From Trebonia sp963767685 (GTDB taxonomy: Bacteria; Actinomycetota; Actinomycetes; Streptosporangiales; Streptosporangiaceae), in the NCBI GenBank assembly GCA_963767685.1, contig CAVYEZ010000015.1:62001-126000 (forward strand): DNA of 64,000 nt, in the 5' to 3' direction. The first letter of the stretch is position 1. Each line of letters starts with the position of its first letter. The position numbers were made by a program, and so were the translations under genes. A model generated the notes under the pieces. That model ran no database searches and was not told the origin of the DNA. It saw only the letters and a program-made list of their open reading frames with translations. Below, piece after piece: positions 52,227-60,825 of the stretch.

Positions 52227-53360
52227 ATGACCAAGCAGGGCACTTTCAAGCGCGCCGTACGTCAACGAGCACGCGAGACCGGTCAGCGGTATACCCAGGC
52301 GCTCGCCGATTTGGAGCAGGTCAACAGATCGCCGTTCGCACGCGTTCGCCAGTTTGAGCACGCGGAGCTCAGGACCCACCTCGAAGCGCACCACGGGATT
52401 CGCATCACCTCATTGGCGCCGATCGACGACGACCCCGAGACCCGTCCCCGCGGCTCGTGGCCCGGTCACTACCCTTCGACATTGCTCGTCAAGCGACAGG
52501 ATGGCCCGCGCTGGATCGCCCGGATCTTCACCTCCCCGGCAGACCAGGTCAACCGCGTCCACGGCGACGCAGACATCCTGCGATTCCTGGCCTCGCACAA
52601 CTTTCCCGCCGAACGCATCGCGCATGACCATCCCGTGTCGATGTTCAATGGCAGCGGCGTGATCGTGACCGAGTTCGTCGAAGGTGGCCGTCCAACCGAT
52701 GCGCACGGTCGCGGCGAGTCGCCGGCCGTGCACCACGAACTGGCGAGTCTGCTGGGGCGGCTGCACGCGCTCCCCGCGGCGGGCGGCGCGGTCGCGAGAG
52801 ATGGGGGTGCCGAAGAGACTGACGGCGGTTTCTACGTGGGCCGACCAGGGCAGGATCTCGCGGCGGCGATGAGCTTCCTGGTCAGCGTCGAGGACGCCAT
52901 GGCCCCCGAGGGTCGGGAAAAGTTCGAATGGCTGCGTGACCAAGTCGAGAACGCCGATGATGCCGAGGGACTGCCCGAGGCGCTCACCCACAGCAACTAC
53001 CACCTCTGGGCCGCGGTCGGCACGCCGGGCAACCTCGTCATCGCTGGCTGGGCTGGGTCCGGTCGCGGCCCACGCCTGCCCGCACTGGCCTGGCTGCTGA
53101 GGACCGCAGCCGAAGGCAGCACGGAAAACATCGACGCGGTCATGCGCGGATACCGTGAGCATGTCCAGCTCACCGATGAGGAGCTCGAGCGGCTCCCCGG
53201 CGTACTGAACATGCGAGCACTGTGGCTGGCGTGCCTTGAGTACCGAATGGCTGTGAACAGCGGGAACACGCCAACCACGGACGAGGGTTGGATGCGGAGG
53301 GGAAGTACCGAATACGCCGAACGACTGGCGGCGCAAGCGATAGCCGCATTGCGGAGCTGA
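52227..53360 (+). CDS. APH-like phosphotransferase fold protein with degenerate active site
   Basis: 377 residues. The first 35 (KQGTFKRAVRQRARETGQRYTQALADLE) form a basic helical segment seen fused to various actinomycete proteins. The kinase-like fold follows: STLLVKRQDGPRWIARIF is the ATP-binding beta sheet. The catalytic HxD motif reads LTHSNYHLW and the metal-binding Asp region reads VIAGWAGSGRGPRLPALAWLL; both aspartates are replaced. So the fold is kept but phosphotransfer is doubtful. ATG with GAGGAGG 7 bp upstream. Confidence 0.75.
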   Translation: MTKQGTFKRAVRQRARETGQRYTQALADLEQVNRSPFARVRQFEHAELRTHLEAHHGIRITSLAPIDDDPETRPRGSWPGHYPSTLLVKRQDGPRWIARIFTSPADQVNRVHGDADILRFLASHNFPAERIAHDHPVSMFNGSGVIVTEFVEGGRPTDAHGRGESPAVHHELASLLGRLHALPAAGGAVARDGGAEETDGGFYVGRPGQDLAAAMSFLVSVEDAMAPEGREKFEWLRDQVENADDAEGLPEALTHSNYHLWAAVGTPGNLVIAGWAGSGRGPRLPALAWLLRTAAEGSTENIDAVMRGYREHVQLTDEELERLPGVLNMRALWLACLEYRMAVNSGNTPTTDEGWMRRGSTEYAERLAAQAIAALRS

Positions 53361-53435
53361 GTCGGCGACTTGGGGCCGCTGGACGGACCACCCTCATCGC
53401 GGCATAAGCGTGCGCGACTGCGGAATTATCGCGCC

Positions 53436-54371
53436 ATGACGATCGCATCGATGTACGCCGAGTTCGCCGTACGCGAGGCTCGTGGGATATCGCCGACGTA
53501 CGAGCGCCTGTCGCTGTCGGTCGCCGGTGACGAGGAAATCCTGGCACTGCTGGAGACGGTGCCTGCGGCGAAACGCCAGCCGAATCTGCTACTGGGCGTC
53601 GTACGTTTCCTAGGCGGCCCGGTGGATGAGCCGGCCGCCTTTCATGACTTCACGGTGGCGAACTGGCCAGCCGTCGAGGCGGGGCTGCGTACCCGTGCCA
53701 CCCAGACCAACGAGGCCGGGCGGTGCGCGCTGCTGCTGCCGGTGCTTGCCTCGCTCCCGCAGCCGCTGGCGTTGCTGGAGGTCGGCACCGCCGCAGGACT
53801 GGGGCTCTATCCCGACCGGTACTCCTACCGTTACGGCGGCCATCTGCTCGGCTCGAGCGGACCGATCCTCGACTGCGCCCTCACCGGGACGGCGCCGCCA
53901 ATGCGACTACCCGAGGTCGCATGGCGGGCCGGACTGGACCTGAATCCGCTCGACATCACCAGTCCGGGAGACCTCGCCTGGCTGGAGGCCCTCATCTGGC
54001 CAGAGCACAGCCACCGCCGAGACCGGCTGCATGCAGCGGCCGCGATCGCCGCAGCGCATCCGCCGATGCTGACCCGCGGCGACCTCACCGAGGAGCTCCT
54101 GCCCCTGGCCGCCCAGGCCCCGGCCGGCGCGACGCTGGTGGTGTTCCACACGTCCGTGCTGTACCAGGTGCCGGAGGCGCGCCGAGCGGCGTTCGTGGAC
54201 CTGGTACGCGAGCTGCCGGGACACCGGATCGCGGTCGAGGGCCCGGACGTCCTGACCTATGAGGGACTGCCGCCGCCACCGGACCAGGCACTGCACAATG
54301 TGCTCGCACTCGACGGTATGCCGCTGGCCTGGACTCGCGCCCACGGACAGGCAATGGCGTGGTTCGCGTGA
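53436..54371 (+). CDS. DUF2332-domain protein
   Basis: 311 residues. SMYAEFAVREARGISPTYERLSLSVAGDEEILALLETVP; QPNLLLGVVRFLG; CALLLPVLASLPQPLALLEVGTAAGLGLYPDRYSYRYG, which contains a methyltransferase-like EVGTAAGL loop; GDLTEELLPLAAQAPAGATLVVFHTSVLYQVP. The family is common in actinomycetes and its role is unknown; the glycine loop hints at S-adenosylmethionine binding. A longer in-frame start at 53370 has no ribosome site. Confidence 0.88.
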   Translation: MTIASMYAEFAVREARGISPTYERLSLSVAGDEEILALLETVPAAKRQPNLLLGVVRFLGGPVDEPAAFHDFTVANWPAVEAGLRTRATQTNEAGRCALLLPVLASLPQPLALLEVGTAAGLGLYPDRYSYRYGGHLLGSSGPILDCALTGTAPPMRLPEVAWRAGLDLNPLDITSPGDLAWLEALIWPEHSHRRDRLHAAAAIAAAHPPMLTRGDLTEELLPLAAQAPAGATLVVFHTSVLYQVPEARRAAFVDLVRELPGHRIAVEGPDVLTYEGLPPPPDQALHNVLALDGMPLAWTRAHGQAMAWFA

Positions 54372-54669
54372 CCACGGAGACACCGGCGGAGATCCGCCTG
54401 TTCTGCATGGCTCAACAGGTTGTCAGCCAGAATGCTGCAGGCACGCCGAACGGCGGATCTCGCGCGCAGCCTCGCAGCCTCGCAGTTGCCGTCCGTCACT
54501 TGAGCCTGGCTGTGTACGTCCCGGCGCCAAAGCAAGCAGGGCGGGCACCTTCGACCGGGGAGTACGCCGCAACTGATGATCGCCCCAACCGTCGCTATGT
54601 ACTCACGGCGACCGATGCGTAACGATGCAAAAGCACGGCATCATGGTCGGGAGAGCCTGGAAGCGCAGA

Positions 54670-55514
54670 TCATTTGGGCGGGATGTCGGCGAGGGCGTCG
54701 CGCAGGGCGGCCCGTGAGGTGATGCCGAGCTTAGGAAACACCTGGTACAGGTGGGTGGAGACGGTCCGCGGGGAGAGGAAGAGGCGGGCGGCGATCTCCT
54801 TGTTGGTGTGGCCCGCGGCGGCGAGCAGGGCGACTGCCGCTGTTGCGGGGTGAGTGAGGCCAGTCCCGCGTCGGCCTTAGTGACGGTGATGCCGGTGGCC
54901 CGCAGTTCACCCTCGGCGCGGGCCGCCCAGGGGGTCGCCCCGAGCCGGTGAAAGATCTCCGCGGCGCCCGCTAGCTGGCGCTGGGCGTCGGTCGTTCGCT
55001 TCCCACGGCGCAGGTGGGAACCGTAGGCCAACTGGATGCGGGCCAGGTCGAACGGCCAGCGGTCGTTGCCTGGTTCGCTTATCGCCTCTTCGAGCGCCGC
55101 GCTATCGGTGTGCGGCTCGGCGATCGCCTCGCTGGCCAGCACGACCAGCCGCAGCCGGGGGGAGAGCCGGTCGAGACCGCACTCGCGGGCGGCGGCGACG
55201 TGGGCGGCGGCGGCCGCGTCGCCGCCGGTGAGCATGGCGGCCTCGACGAGCGCGGCGACGTTGGAGTGGGTTCCGGCCTCGGTGATGATCGCGCCGCCGT
55301 AGGAGTGGCCAACCAGGACGGCCGGGCCGTCCAGGCCGTCGAGGATCAGGTGGGTCGCGGCGACGTCACCCGCGAGCGACAGCGTCGGGTTCTGCACGAT
55401 GGCTACCCGGTAGCCGTCGGCGGTCAGGTGGCCGTAGACCCCCTGCCAGCCGGAGCCGTCGACGAATCCGCCGTGCACCAGCACGATGTTCTTCACTTCC
55501 TGGCTTCCGTTCAC
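54670..55514 (-). pseudogene. chimera of an alpha/beta hydrolase N-terminus and a LuxR-family regulator C-terminus, frameshifted
   Basis: GTG start with GGAGGAGG upstream. IVLVHGGFVDGSGWQGVYGHL and VLVGHSYGGAIITEAG (nucleophile elbow) are the first half of a hydrolase. Near 55250 the same frame changes into regulator sequence (VEAAMLTGGDAAAAAHVAAARECG, RLRLVVLASEAIAEP). After LTPQQR a one-base loss near 54850 shifts the frame to the LuxR HTH (GHTNKEIAARLFLSPRTVSTHL), ending at 54670. Hydrolase His/Asp and the regulator N-terminus are missing; a deletion fused two genes. Confidence 0.75.
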
Positions 55515-56055
55515 GTCATTGCCTCCTCCGCCCGAGGGCAGGTCCCGGACTCGATGGGGTATGACCGGAACGCTAGAGGGCGGACCGCGGGCATCGACGC
55601 CAAATGACGTAGTTCGCGGCGAGTCGGCGTCCCGTCGTAAAGCCCGGGCGGGGCGGCCCCTCCCGGCGAAGGTCACGAGAAGGTCTCCCCAGCTTGCAGG
55701 CCATGTGGGCCGTGTCACGTTGGCCACACTAGGGTACCTAGGCCCCAGGAGCATCTGGTATTAGTAGAGGGCGCGACAAGCGGTCTAGACCATTATGAAC
55801 CCCCCGGTCAACGCATGGTCTACCGCGGTGCGGCGCTGAACTCACCTTGAGGCCGCCTCAGGCCGAGGCGGTTGCCGCAGCGTGCCCTAACGGGCTCGCG
55901 GCAGGCCGGAGAGGTCTCCGGCGCAATCAGGCGATGAAGGCGCTGTCACCGTGCCCCGACAGGCCGCGCGACCCTGCTCAGGGCCAACTGAAGTGGACTA
56001 CCCGTCCTCACCTGGCCACGGGGCGCTGACCCGCGCTCCGTCGAAAGGAGAAGCC
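55515..56055. other. gene-free 541 bp with several stem-loops
   Basis: No gene seen. Dyads: CGGTCTAGACCAT near 55780-55793 faces ATGGTCTACCG near 55815; CCGCCTC-AGGCC-GAGGCGG at 55853-55871; GCCGGAGA-GG-TCTCCGGC at 55905-55922. They stack upstream of the small gene at 56056, so the region may be a structured leader or a small RNA. A TAGGGT box near 55731 could be a -10 element. Confidence 0.4.
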
Positions 56056-56313
56056 GTGATCACCGGGATCACCGAGATCGCGCATATCACTACAAAGCAG
56101 GACATGTCCCGGTGGACCCGGGCGCACGCGGATAGACCCGGGATCAACTGGTCGGTCTTCGCCGGGCCAGGTGGCACGATGATCATCGTGGAGCACGCGG
56201 AGGACCGCTGTTCCCTGTACCGGACGAACGCCTCGCCCGAGGTGACCACCCCCGTGTCCAGCTCGATCGAGAGCGCCGATCGTCACCTGCACGAGCACAT
56301 GCAGAGCGCGTAA
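56056..56313 (+). CDS. small protein of unknown function, about 85 residues
   Basis: GTG with AAAGGAG upstream, a good site. ITGITEIAHITTKQDMSRWTRAHADRPGINWSVFAGPGGTMIIVEHAEDRCSLYRTNASP then a helical end. Two or three strands and two helices; not recognised. The upstream DNA is structured, which may control it. Codon bias fits a real gene. Confidence 0.55.
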   Translation: MITGITEIAHITTKQDMSRWTRAHADRPGINWSVFAGPGGTMIIVEHAEDRCSLYRTNASPEVTTPVSSSIESADRHLHEHMQSA

Positions 56314-56343
56314 GCGATCTATCTCAAGCGAGAGCCGGCCCCG

Positions 56344-57141
56344 TTACGGAGCGCCAAGCCTAGTGCTGACCTGGCGGGCGGTCGCCCGGGCCTCGATGGC
56401 CGTCGCCGCGATCGCCGCGTCGTCAAGCAGCCGGGAAGCCGGACCAGAGACGCCGACGCTCGCCACCACCGTGCCGTCCCCGCCGTACACCGGGGCCGCC
56501 ACGCAGCACAGGTGCGGCTCCAGTTCCTCCCGGTCCACCGCGTAGCCCTGGTCCCGTGCTTCCGCCAGGCACCGCATGAGCTCGTCCCTGCTGGTGATCG
56601 TCGTGGGGGTGCGGGCGGGCAGCGCCGGCTCGGGGAAGCGGGCGATGACCTCTTCCTCGCTCAGCCCGGCCAGCAGTGCCTTGCCCATCGAGCTGCAGTA
56701 GGCAGGGGACCGCTTGCCCACCCAGGAGTGCATGCGGACCGTTTGCCAGCCGTCGACGACGGCAACGGTGACCGCCTCGGGCCCGTCGAGCACCCCGAGG
56801 TGGCCCGTTTCGCCGAGGCGGGACACGAGATCCCGTAGCGGTGGCAGCGCGGCCTCGCGCAACTCGTTGCCGGCCGCCGCGATCTCGCCGAGCAGGGACA
56901 GCTTCGCGGCCAGCCGGTACCGGCCCTGCTCGCCGGCCGGCTCCAGGTATCCCGCGGCCGCCAGCGTGGCCGCCAGCCGGGACGCGGTCGAGCGGTGCAC
57001 GCCGAGTTGCCGGGACACCTCGGAGATGCCGATCACCGGCCGGTCCCTGGTGAACATGTCAAGCACCGCCAGGCCGTGCAGCAGCGCGCCGACCATGCCG
57101 TCACGCGACTGACCGGCATGATCCTCCGTTGTCCTGCCCAC
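56344..57141 (-). CDS. IclR-family transcriptional regulator
   Basis: 265 residues with a GTG start. Winged helix: LLHGLAVLDMFTRDRPVIGISEVSRQLGVHRSTASRLAATLAAAGYLEP. Effector domain: HLGVLDGPEAVTVAVVDGWQTVRMHSWVGKRSPAYCSSMGKALLAGL and EEVIARFPEP, GYAVDREELEPHLCCVAAPVY, the IclR consensus. It lies 9 bp downstream of the truncated tcuB on the same strand, so it probably controlled a tricarboxylate or related utilization operon. Confidence 0.93.
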   Translation of the reverse strand: MGRTTEDHAGQSRDGMVGALLHGLAVLDMFTRDRPVIGISEVSRQLGVHRSTASRLAATLAAAGYLEPAGEQGRYRLAAKLSLLGEIAAAGNELREAALPPLRDLVSRLGETGHLGVLDGPEAVTVAVVDGWQTVRMHSWVGKRSPAYCSSMGKALLAGLSEEEVIARFPEPALPARTPTTITSRDELMRCLAEARDQGYAVDREELEPHLCCVAAPVYGGDGTVVASVGVSGPASRLLDDAAIAATAIEARATARQVSTRLGAP

Positions 57142-57150
57142 CAGACCAGC

Positions 57151-58118
57151 CTAAGCCCGCCTCCGCGGTTCGCCGCCCACAGACTTGCCGCCCACTGGCT
57201 TGCCGCCAGACTTGCCGCCAGCAGGCCCAGCGCTCGCGGGGTCGGCGTTGTCGCGCACGAGGGCCAGGAAGCGGTAGATCACGTGCATGAACTTCGTGTA
57301 CGGCGCGATCGCGAAGCAGGCGACGACCACGGCCAGGTGAATGACGAGCACGGGGCCGAATGCCGCCGCGTCCCGCAGCACCAGCGTGACCAGCCCGGTC
57401 ACGGCGAGCAGCAGCAGCCCGGCCAGCAGCGCGTAGCCGCGCCGGGCCAGCGCCGGGTCCTCGCGCGGGGGGTCGGCCGGGGTAAGCGCCTTGGCCGCGG
57501 TCCGCCGCAGCAGGAGCAGCCCGGTGCAGCCGGCGACCATGCCCGCTCCGCCGGCGACGCCGAGCAGCACCGGTGCCGATACCACGGGGTACGGCGGCGG
57601 GTCGCCGGCGATGTCCTGGCTGATCGCGGCGGCCACGGTGGAGCCGGCACAGGCCACAAGACCCCACGCGACCAGGCCGTGCAGGCGCCGCCGGGCGCCG
57701 GCGGGCTCGTCGGTGGGATAAGCGCAGTCGGCGCCGCCGCCCCGCAGGTTGTGCAGGCTGGCCGCCTGGCGCAGGGCGGAAAGCAGCGCACCCGGACTCG
57801 CCCGGCCGGCCCCGCCGGTCGCCCGCCAGTACCGCGCGGCCGACCCTGCCATGACCGCGATGCTCCATAGGGCTGGCAGCCCGACCGCCACGAGCAGCGC
57901 GGGATACGCGATCACCCGGTAGGGCGAGCCAGCAACAGCCCCGGACCCGCCCGCGAGGACGCCGAGCAGCGCGAGGACCGCGACGGCCGCCACCCCGGCG
58001 GCGAGCATCGCGGCCCGCCGCGATGCTCGCCGGACGGACGCGCCCGCCCACGGCAGCCGCGGCAGGTACTCGTCGTACGTGTGCCGCCGGACGGCCGACA
58101 GCGCGGCGGGCACGGCCG
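57151..58118 (-). pseudogene. TcuB-like tricarballylate utilization protein, 5-prime truncated
   Basis: The membrane part is present with about six helices: SLHNLRGGGADCAYPTDEPAGARRRLHGLVAWG, SQDIAGDPPPYPVVSAPVLLG and PYTKFMHVIYRFLALVRDN, matching the CitB/TcuB C-terminal domain. Family members begin with about 100 residues of ferredoxin-type 4Fe-4S motifs; here that part is gone and the frame runs into antisense of another gene after VPAALSAVRRHTYDEYL. Electron transfer from the partner flavoprotein to quinone would be lost. Confidence 0.75.
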
Positions 58119-58120
58119 CG

Positions 58121-58390
58121 CCCGGCCACCCGAACCTCGGCCCGCTGACCGACCCGCCGTTCTCCGCCGTCCGGGTGCTCGCAGGAACCATCGGCACCAA
58201 GGGCGGCCCGGTGACCGACGCCGCCGGCACGGTGCTCACCGCGAGCGGTGCACCGATCGAGGGCCTGTACGCGGCGGGGAACGCCGCCGCCTTCTGGACC
58301 GGCGACGCCTACCCCGCCCCGGGCGCGACCCTGGGCATCGCCATGACCATGGGCTACGTCTGCGGCTTGACCGCCACGGCGACCCGCTGA
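58121..58390 (+). pseudogene. C-terminal fragment of a FAD-binding dehydrogenase (TcuA / ketosteroid-dehydrogenase type)
   Basis: About 85 codons remain. LTDPPFSAVRVLAGTIGTKGG, AAGTVLTASGAPIEGLYAAGNAAAFWTGDAYPAPGATLGIAM and the last helix match the flavin-binding C-terminus of fumarate-reductase-like dehydrogenases, normally 500 residues or more. No start codon of its own. It meets the truncated tcuB head-to-head near 58119, so one deletion removed the 5-prime ends of a divergent tcuA/tcuB-like pair. Overlaps the esterase stop by 37 bp. Confidence 0.75.
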
Positions 58391-59655
58391 CCCGGCTCGA
58401 CGGCCGCCGGCTGGTCCTTACCGGGTGAACTGGTCGAGCCTGGCTTGCCGGGTGAACTGGTCGAGCCTGGCTTGCCGGACGGGAAGGGACCGCACGGCAG
58501 CGCCGGGACCTTGCACTGCGTGTAGCGGTGCTTGATCGGAGGCACGTACAGATTGGTGACGCCGCCGGCGGCCTGGGTGTGAACCGGGAAGAGCACCCGC
58601 AGGTCCGGCGGTGCCAGCTGCTGCCACATCCAGGCCAGCGCGGTTGGCAGGGCGGCCGACCACTCGTTAGCGGTATCGCCGGCGTTGAGCTTGAAGAAGG
58701 GGACCTGCTCGATGCGGTTCATCGCGGCCGTGAACACGGTGGCGGGCTGGTAGTCGGCCTTGTCGTTGGCCCCGGCCGCGACCCAGAAGGCGGGCAGCGG
58801 ACTGCCGTTCGCCGTCAGCCGCTCCGCGAGGTACAGCGGGCTGTTGGCCGCTTCCAGCGGCTGGCTGTGGTTCAGCGCGGTGCCGGCCGGGCCGTCGGCC
58901 GCGCGGAAGTAGCCGTTGATAACGGCGGCGGCGCCGAAGGAAGTGCGGTGCCGCAGGGCGAGGTTGGCCGCGCAGAACCCCCCGGACGAGTACCCCGCCA
59001 GGCCCCATTCGGTGGCGTCCTGGCTCACCCGGTAGTGCGCGAACATGTCGGTGCGCACGTCCTTGGTGAGGTACGTGTCGTCGTTGGTGCCGGGCCCGTT
59101 CACGCAGTCCTGGTACTGGTGGCCGGATCCGTTGATGGACGGCATCACGAAAACCATGGGCCCGATCAGGTGCTTAGCTATGAGCTGGTTCGCGACCTGG
59201 CCGATCCGCAGCACGGTCTCCCACGCAAGCGGAGTGCCGGGGGTGCCGTGGAACAGCTCGACCACCGGGAACCGCACTCGCGCGTAACGCGCCTCGTAGT
59301 ACTGCGGCGGCAGGTACACCAGCCCGCGCCGGCTGTACCCGCTGAGCTTGCCGGGCAGGTTAACCCAGCCGATGCTGCCCGACGAGCTGCCCGACGTGCT
59401 GCTGCTCGTGGTCGCCGGGATGCTGCCGAGGTCGCCGGTGCCGCCGTTCAAGTCGGCCTCCAGCTGTCCCCAGGTCGTGTAGTAGCCGTAGTAGTAGTTG
59501 ACCGCGGCGACCCCGCCGACCATGGCCACCATGATCGACAGGCTGCCGCAGAGAATCTTGACGGCCAGCAGGCGGAAGCGGATGACGCCCACGAGCAGCC
59601 CAACGCTCCCGAGGATCAGCAGCGCAGTCAGAAGCCGCGAGTCAGGTCCTAGCAT
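58354..59655 (-). CDS. membrane-anchored esterase/mycolyltransferase-like hydrolase
   Basis: 433 residues. Two helices near residues 8-25 and 32-55, then a Ser-rich linker and an esterase domain facing outside: RGLVYLPPQYYEARYARVRFPVVELFHGTPG, nucleophile S in WGLAGYSSGGFCAANLAL, and an acidic site in WVAAGANDKADY. Where the family has a GGH...W histidine the sequence reads AGDTANEWSAAL, so the usual catalytic His is not seen. C-terminus has two GKPGSTSSP copies. Confidence 0.82.
   Translation of the reverse strand: MLGPDSRLLTALLILGSVGLLVGVIRFRLLAVKILCGSLSIMVAMVGGVAAVNYYYGYYTTWGQLEADLNGGTGDLGSIPATTSSSTSGSSSGSIGWVNLPGKLSGYSRRGLVYLPPQYYEARYARVRFPVVELFHGTPGTPLAWETVLRIGQVANQLIAKHLIGPMVFVMPSINGSGHQYQDCVNGPGTNDDTYLTKDVRTDMFAHYRVSQDATEWGLAGYSSGGFCAANLALRHRTSFGAAAVINGYFRAADGPAGTALNHSQPLEAANSPLYLAERLTANGSPLPAFWVAAGANDKADYQPATVFTAAMNRIEQVPFFKLNAGDTANEWSAALPTALAWMWQQLAPPDLRVLFPVHTQAAGGVTNLYVPPIKHRYTQCKVPALPCGPFPSGKPGSTSSPGKPGSTSSPGKDQPAAVEPGQRVAVAVKPQT
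58421..58474. repeat. two-copy 27-bp tandem repeat in the esterase gene
   Basis: An identical 27-bp unit is at 58421-58447 and 58448-58474. It encodes the duplicated nonapeptide GKPGSTSSP near the C-terminus of the esterase. The length is a multiple of three, so copy number can change without breaking the frame. Confidence 0.85.
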
Positions 59656-59863
59656 GCCCGCAGCCCCCTGTGGCGAAATCGTACGGAAACATGATGAAGT
59701 CTACCGACATCCGCCTCCGGCCGTGTCCCATCGCCGCAGCGGCCCGCTCCGGCGTCCGCCACCCGCCCCGGTTCGGGACCCGCCGGGTCGATAAAAGGGT
59801 CCTTCCCCCGAACGTAAGCGGCTTACTCCGTCCCCGACCCGATCGCCGGGGCGGGGCGGGCGC

Positions 59864-60676
59864 TCAGGCGGCTGCCTGCGCCTGCCGATATAGCGCGGCC
59901 ACCGCCGGGCCGAAGGCCGACGCGTACGACACGTCCGGCGTGTCGCCCCCCTGCTCGTAGCCGCCGATCACACCGATGACGGTCGCGTGGCCCGCGGTGC
60001 CGGACGCGTCGGCGAGGAACGGGGCGCCGCTCGTCCCGTCGGTGTAGCCGCCGCAGGCGAATTCCAGCTGCGTGGTGCTGAAGTGCCTGGCGACGTTGAC
60101 GCAGGAGAGCGGCTGGTCGGCGCCGCCCGGGTAGCCGATCACCCGGACGAGCGTGGACGTGGCCGGGGTGGTGCCAAGCCGCTCGGCGCCGGTCACGTGC
60201 TCGACGGGCACGCCCTTGCTTGCGCCGGCCAGCCGCAGGAAGGCGACGTCGTCATCGGGATTCTGGGAAGACTGCCAGGCCTGGTCGGTGTAGACGGCGG
60301 TGACCGTCCAGGCCCCGTACGGTTCCTTCCCGTTGGCGTAGCCGGGCACGAAGACGACCTGCTGGCCCTGGACGCTGGCCAGGCAGTGCGCGGCGGTGAC
60401 GGCCAGGTCGCCGTGGGTGCTGTGCACGACGCTGGCCGTGCAGAAATGCGTGCCGAGCGCGCCCGCGCTCTCCGTGAACAGCGCGCCCACCTCGGGCACC
60501 CCGCCGAAGGCCTGGCCCGTGCTATTGGTCGTGACCGACTGGCTCGGCGCCGCGCCGCTGACGCCCTGGGCGACCGCCGCGGCGCCGACGTTCCCGGGGA
60601 TAAGCAGCAGGGCGCCGCAGCCGACGGCGGTGGCGAAGACGGAGAGCAGCGTGATCACGCGAGCGCGCCGGCTCAA
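59864..60676 (-). CDS. secreted trypsin-like serine protease
   Basis: About 270 residues. Signal peptide: RARVITLLSVFATAVGCGALLLIPG. Catalytic His in DLAVTAAHCLA, Asp in NPDDDVAFLRL, Ser in GGYTDGTSGAPFLAD; two cysteine pairs (HFCTASVV/AAHC; SCVNV/FACGG) suit disulfides of an outside protease. Start is TTG (60676); no ATG or GTG in frame is better. Upstream lies an AT-rich stretch with a short dyad. Confidence 0.88.
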   Translation of the reverse strand: MSRRARVITLLSVFATAVGCGALLLIPGNVGAAAVAQGVSGAAPSQSVTTNSTGQAFGGVPEVGALFTESAGALGTHFCTASVVHSTHGDLAVTAAHCLASVQGQQVVFVPGYANGKEPYGAWTVTAVYTDQAWQSSQNPDDDVAFLRLAGASKGVPVEHVTGAERLGTTPATSTLVRVIGYPGGADQPLSCVNVARHFSTTQLEFACGGYTDGTSGAPFLADASGTAGHATVIGVIGGYEQGGDTPDVSYASAFGPAVAALYRQAQAAA

Positions 60677-60769
60677 GCCGCTGGCGCGGCGCCGCCATCC
60701 GTAGCTGCATCCGCATGCGTCCCTGTTCGTTGCCCGGCCGACACATCATTGTGATCTTTTGATCAGGGA

Positions 60770-60783
60770 CACACTAGAGTGTG
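60770..60783. promoter_or_regulatory. dyad in the AT-rich stretch upstream of the protease
   Basis: CACACTAGAGTGTG has 6-bp perfect arms with two bases between. TGATC copies lie on both sides (60750-60786). It is about 95 bp upstream of the protease TTG and 43 bp from the glyA stop, so it may be an operator or a weak transcript end. Confidence 0.4.
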
Positions 60784-60825
60784 ATCCTTAAAGTTTCCTG
60801 GGAACCCGCTCCGCCTACCCGGCCG

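Noticed and set aside
52130..52357. 75-codon plus-strand ORF before the phosphotransferase-like gene
   Set aside because: It overlaps the next gene by 131 bp in another frame and has no recognisable domain.
54359..54622. 87-codon plus-strand ORF after the DUF2332 gene
   Set aside because: Start lies within the previous gene, no ribosome site, and the composition looks non-coding; kept out of the list as unsupported.
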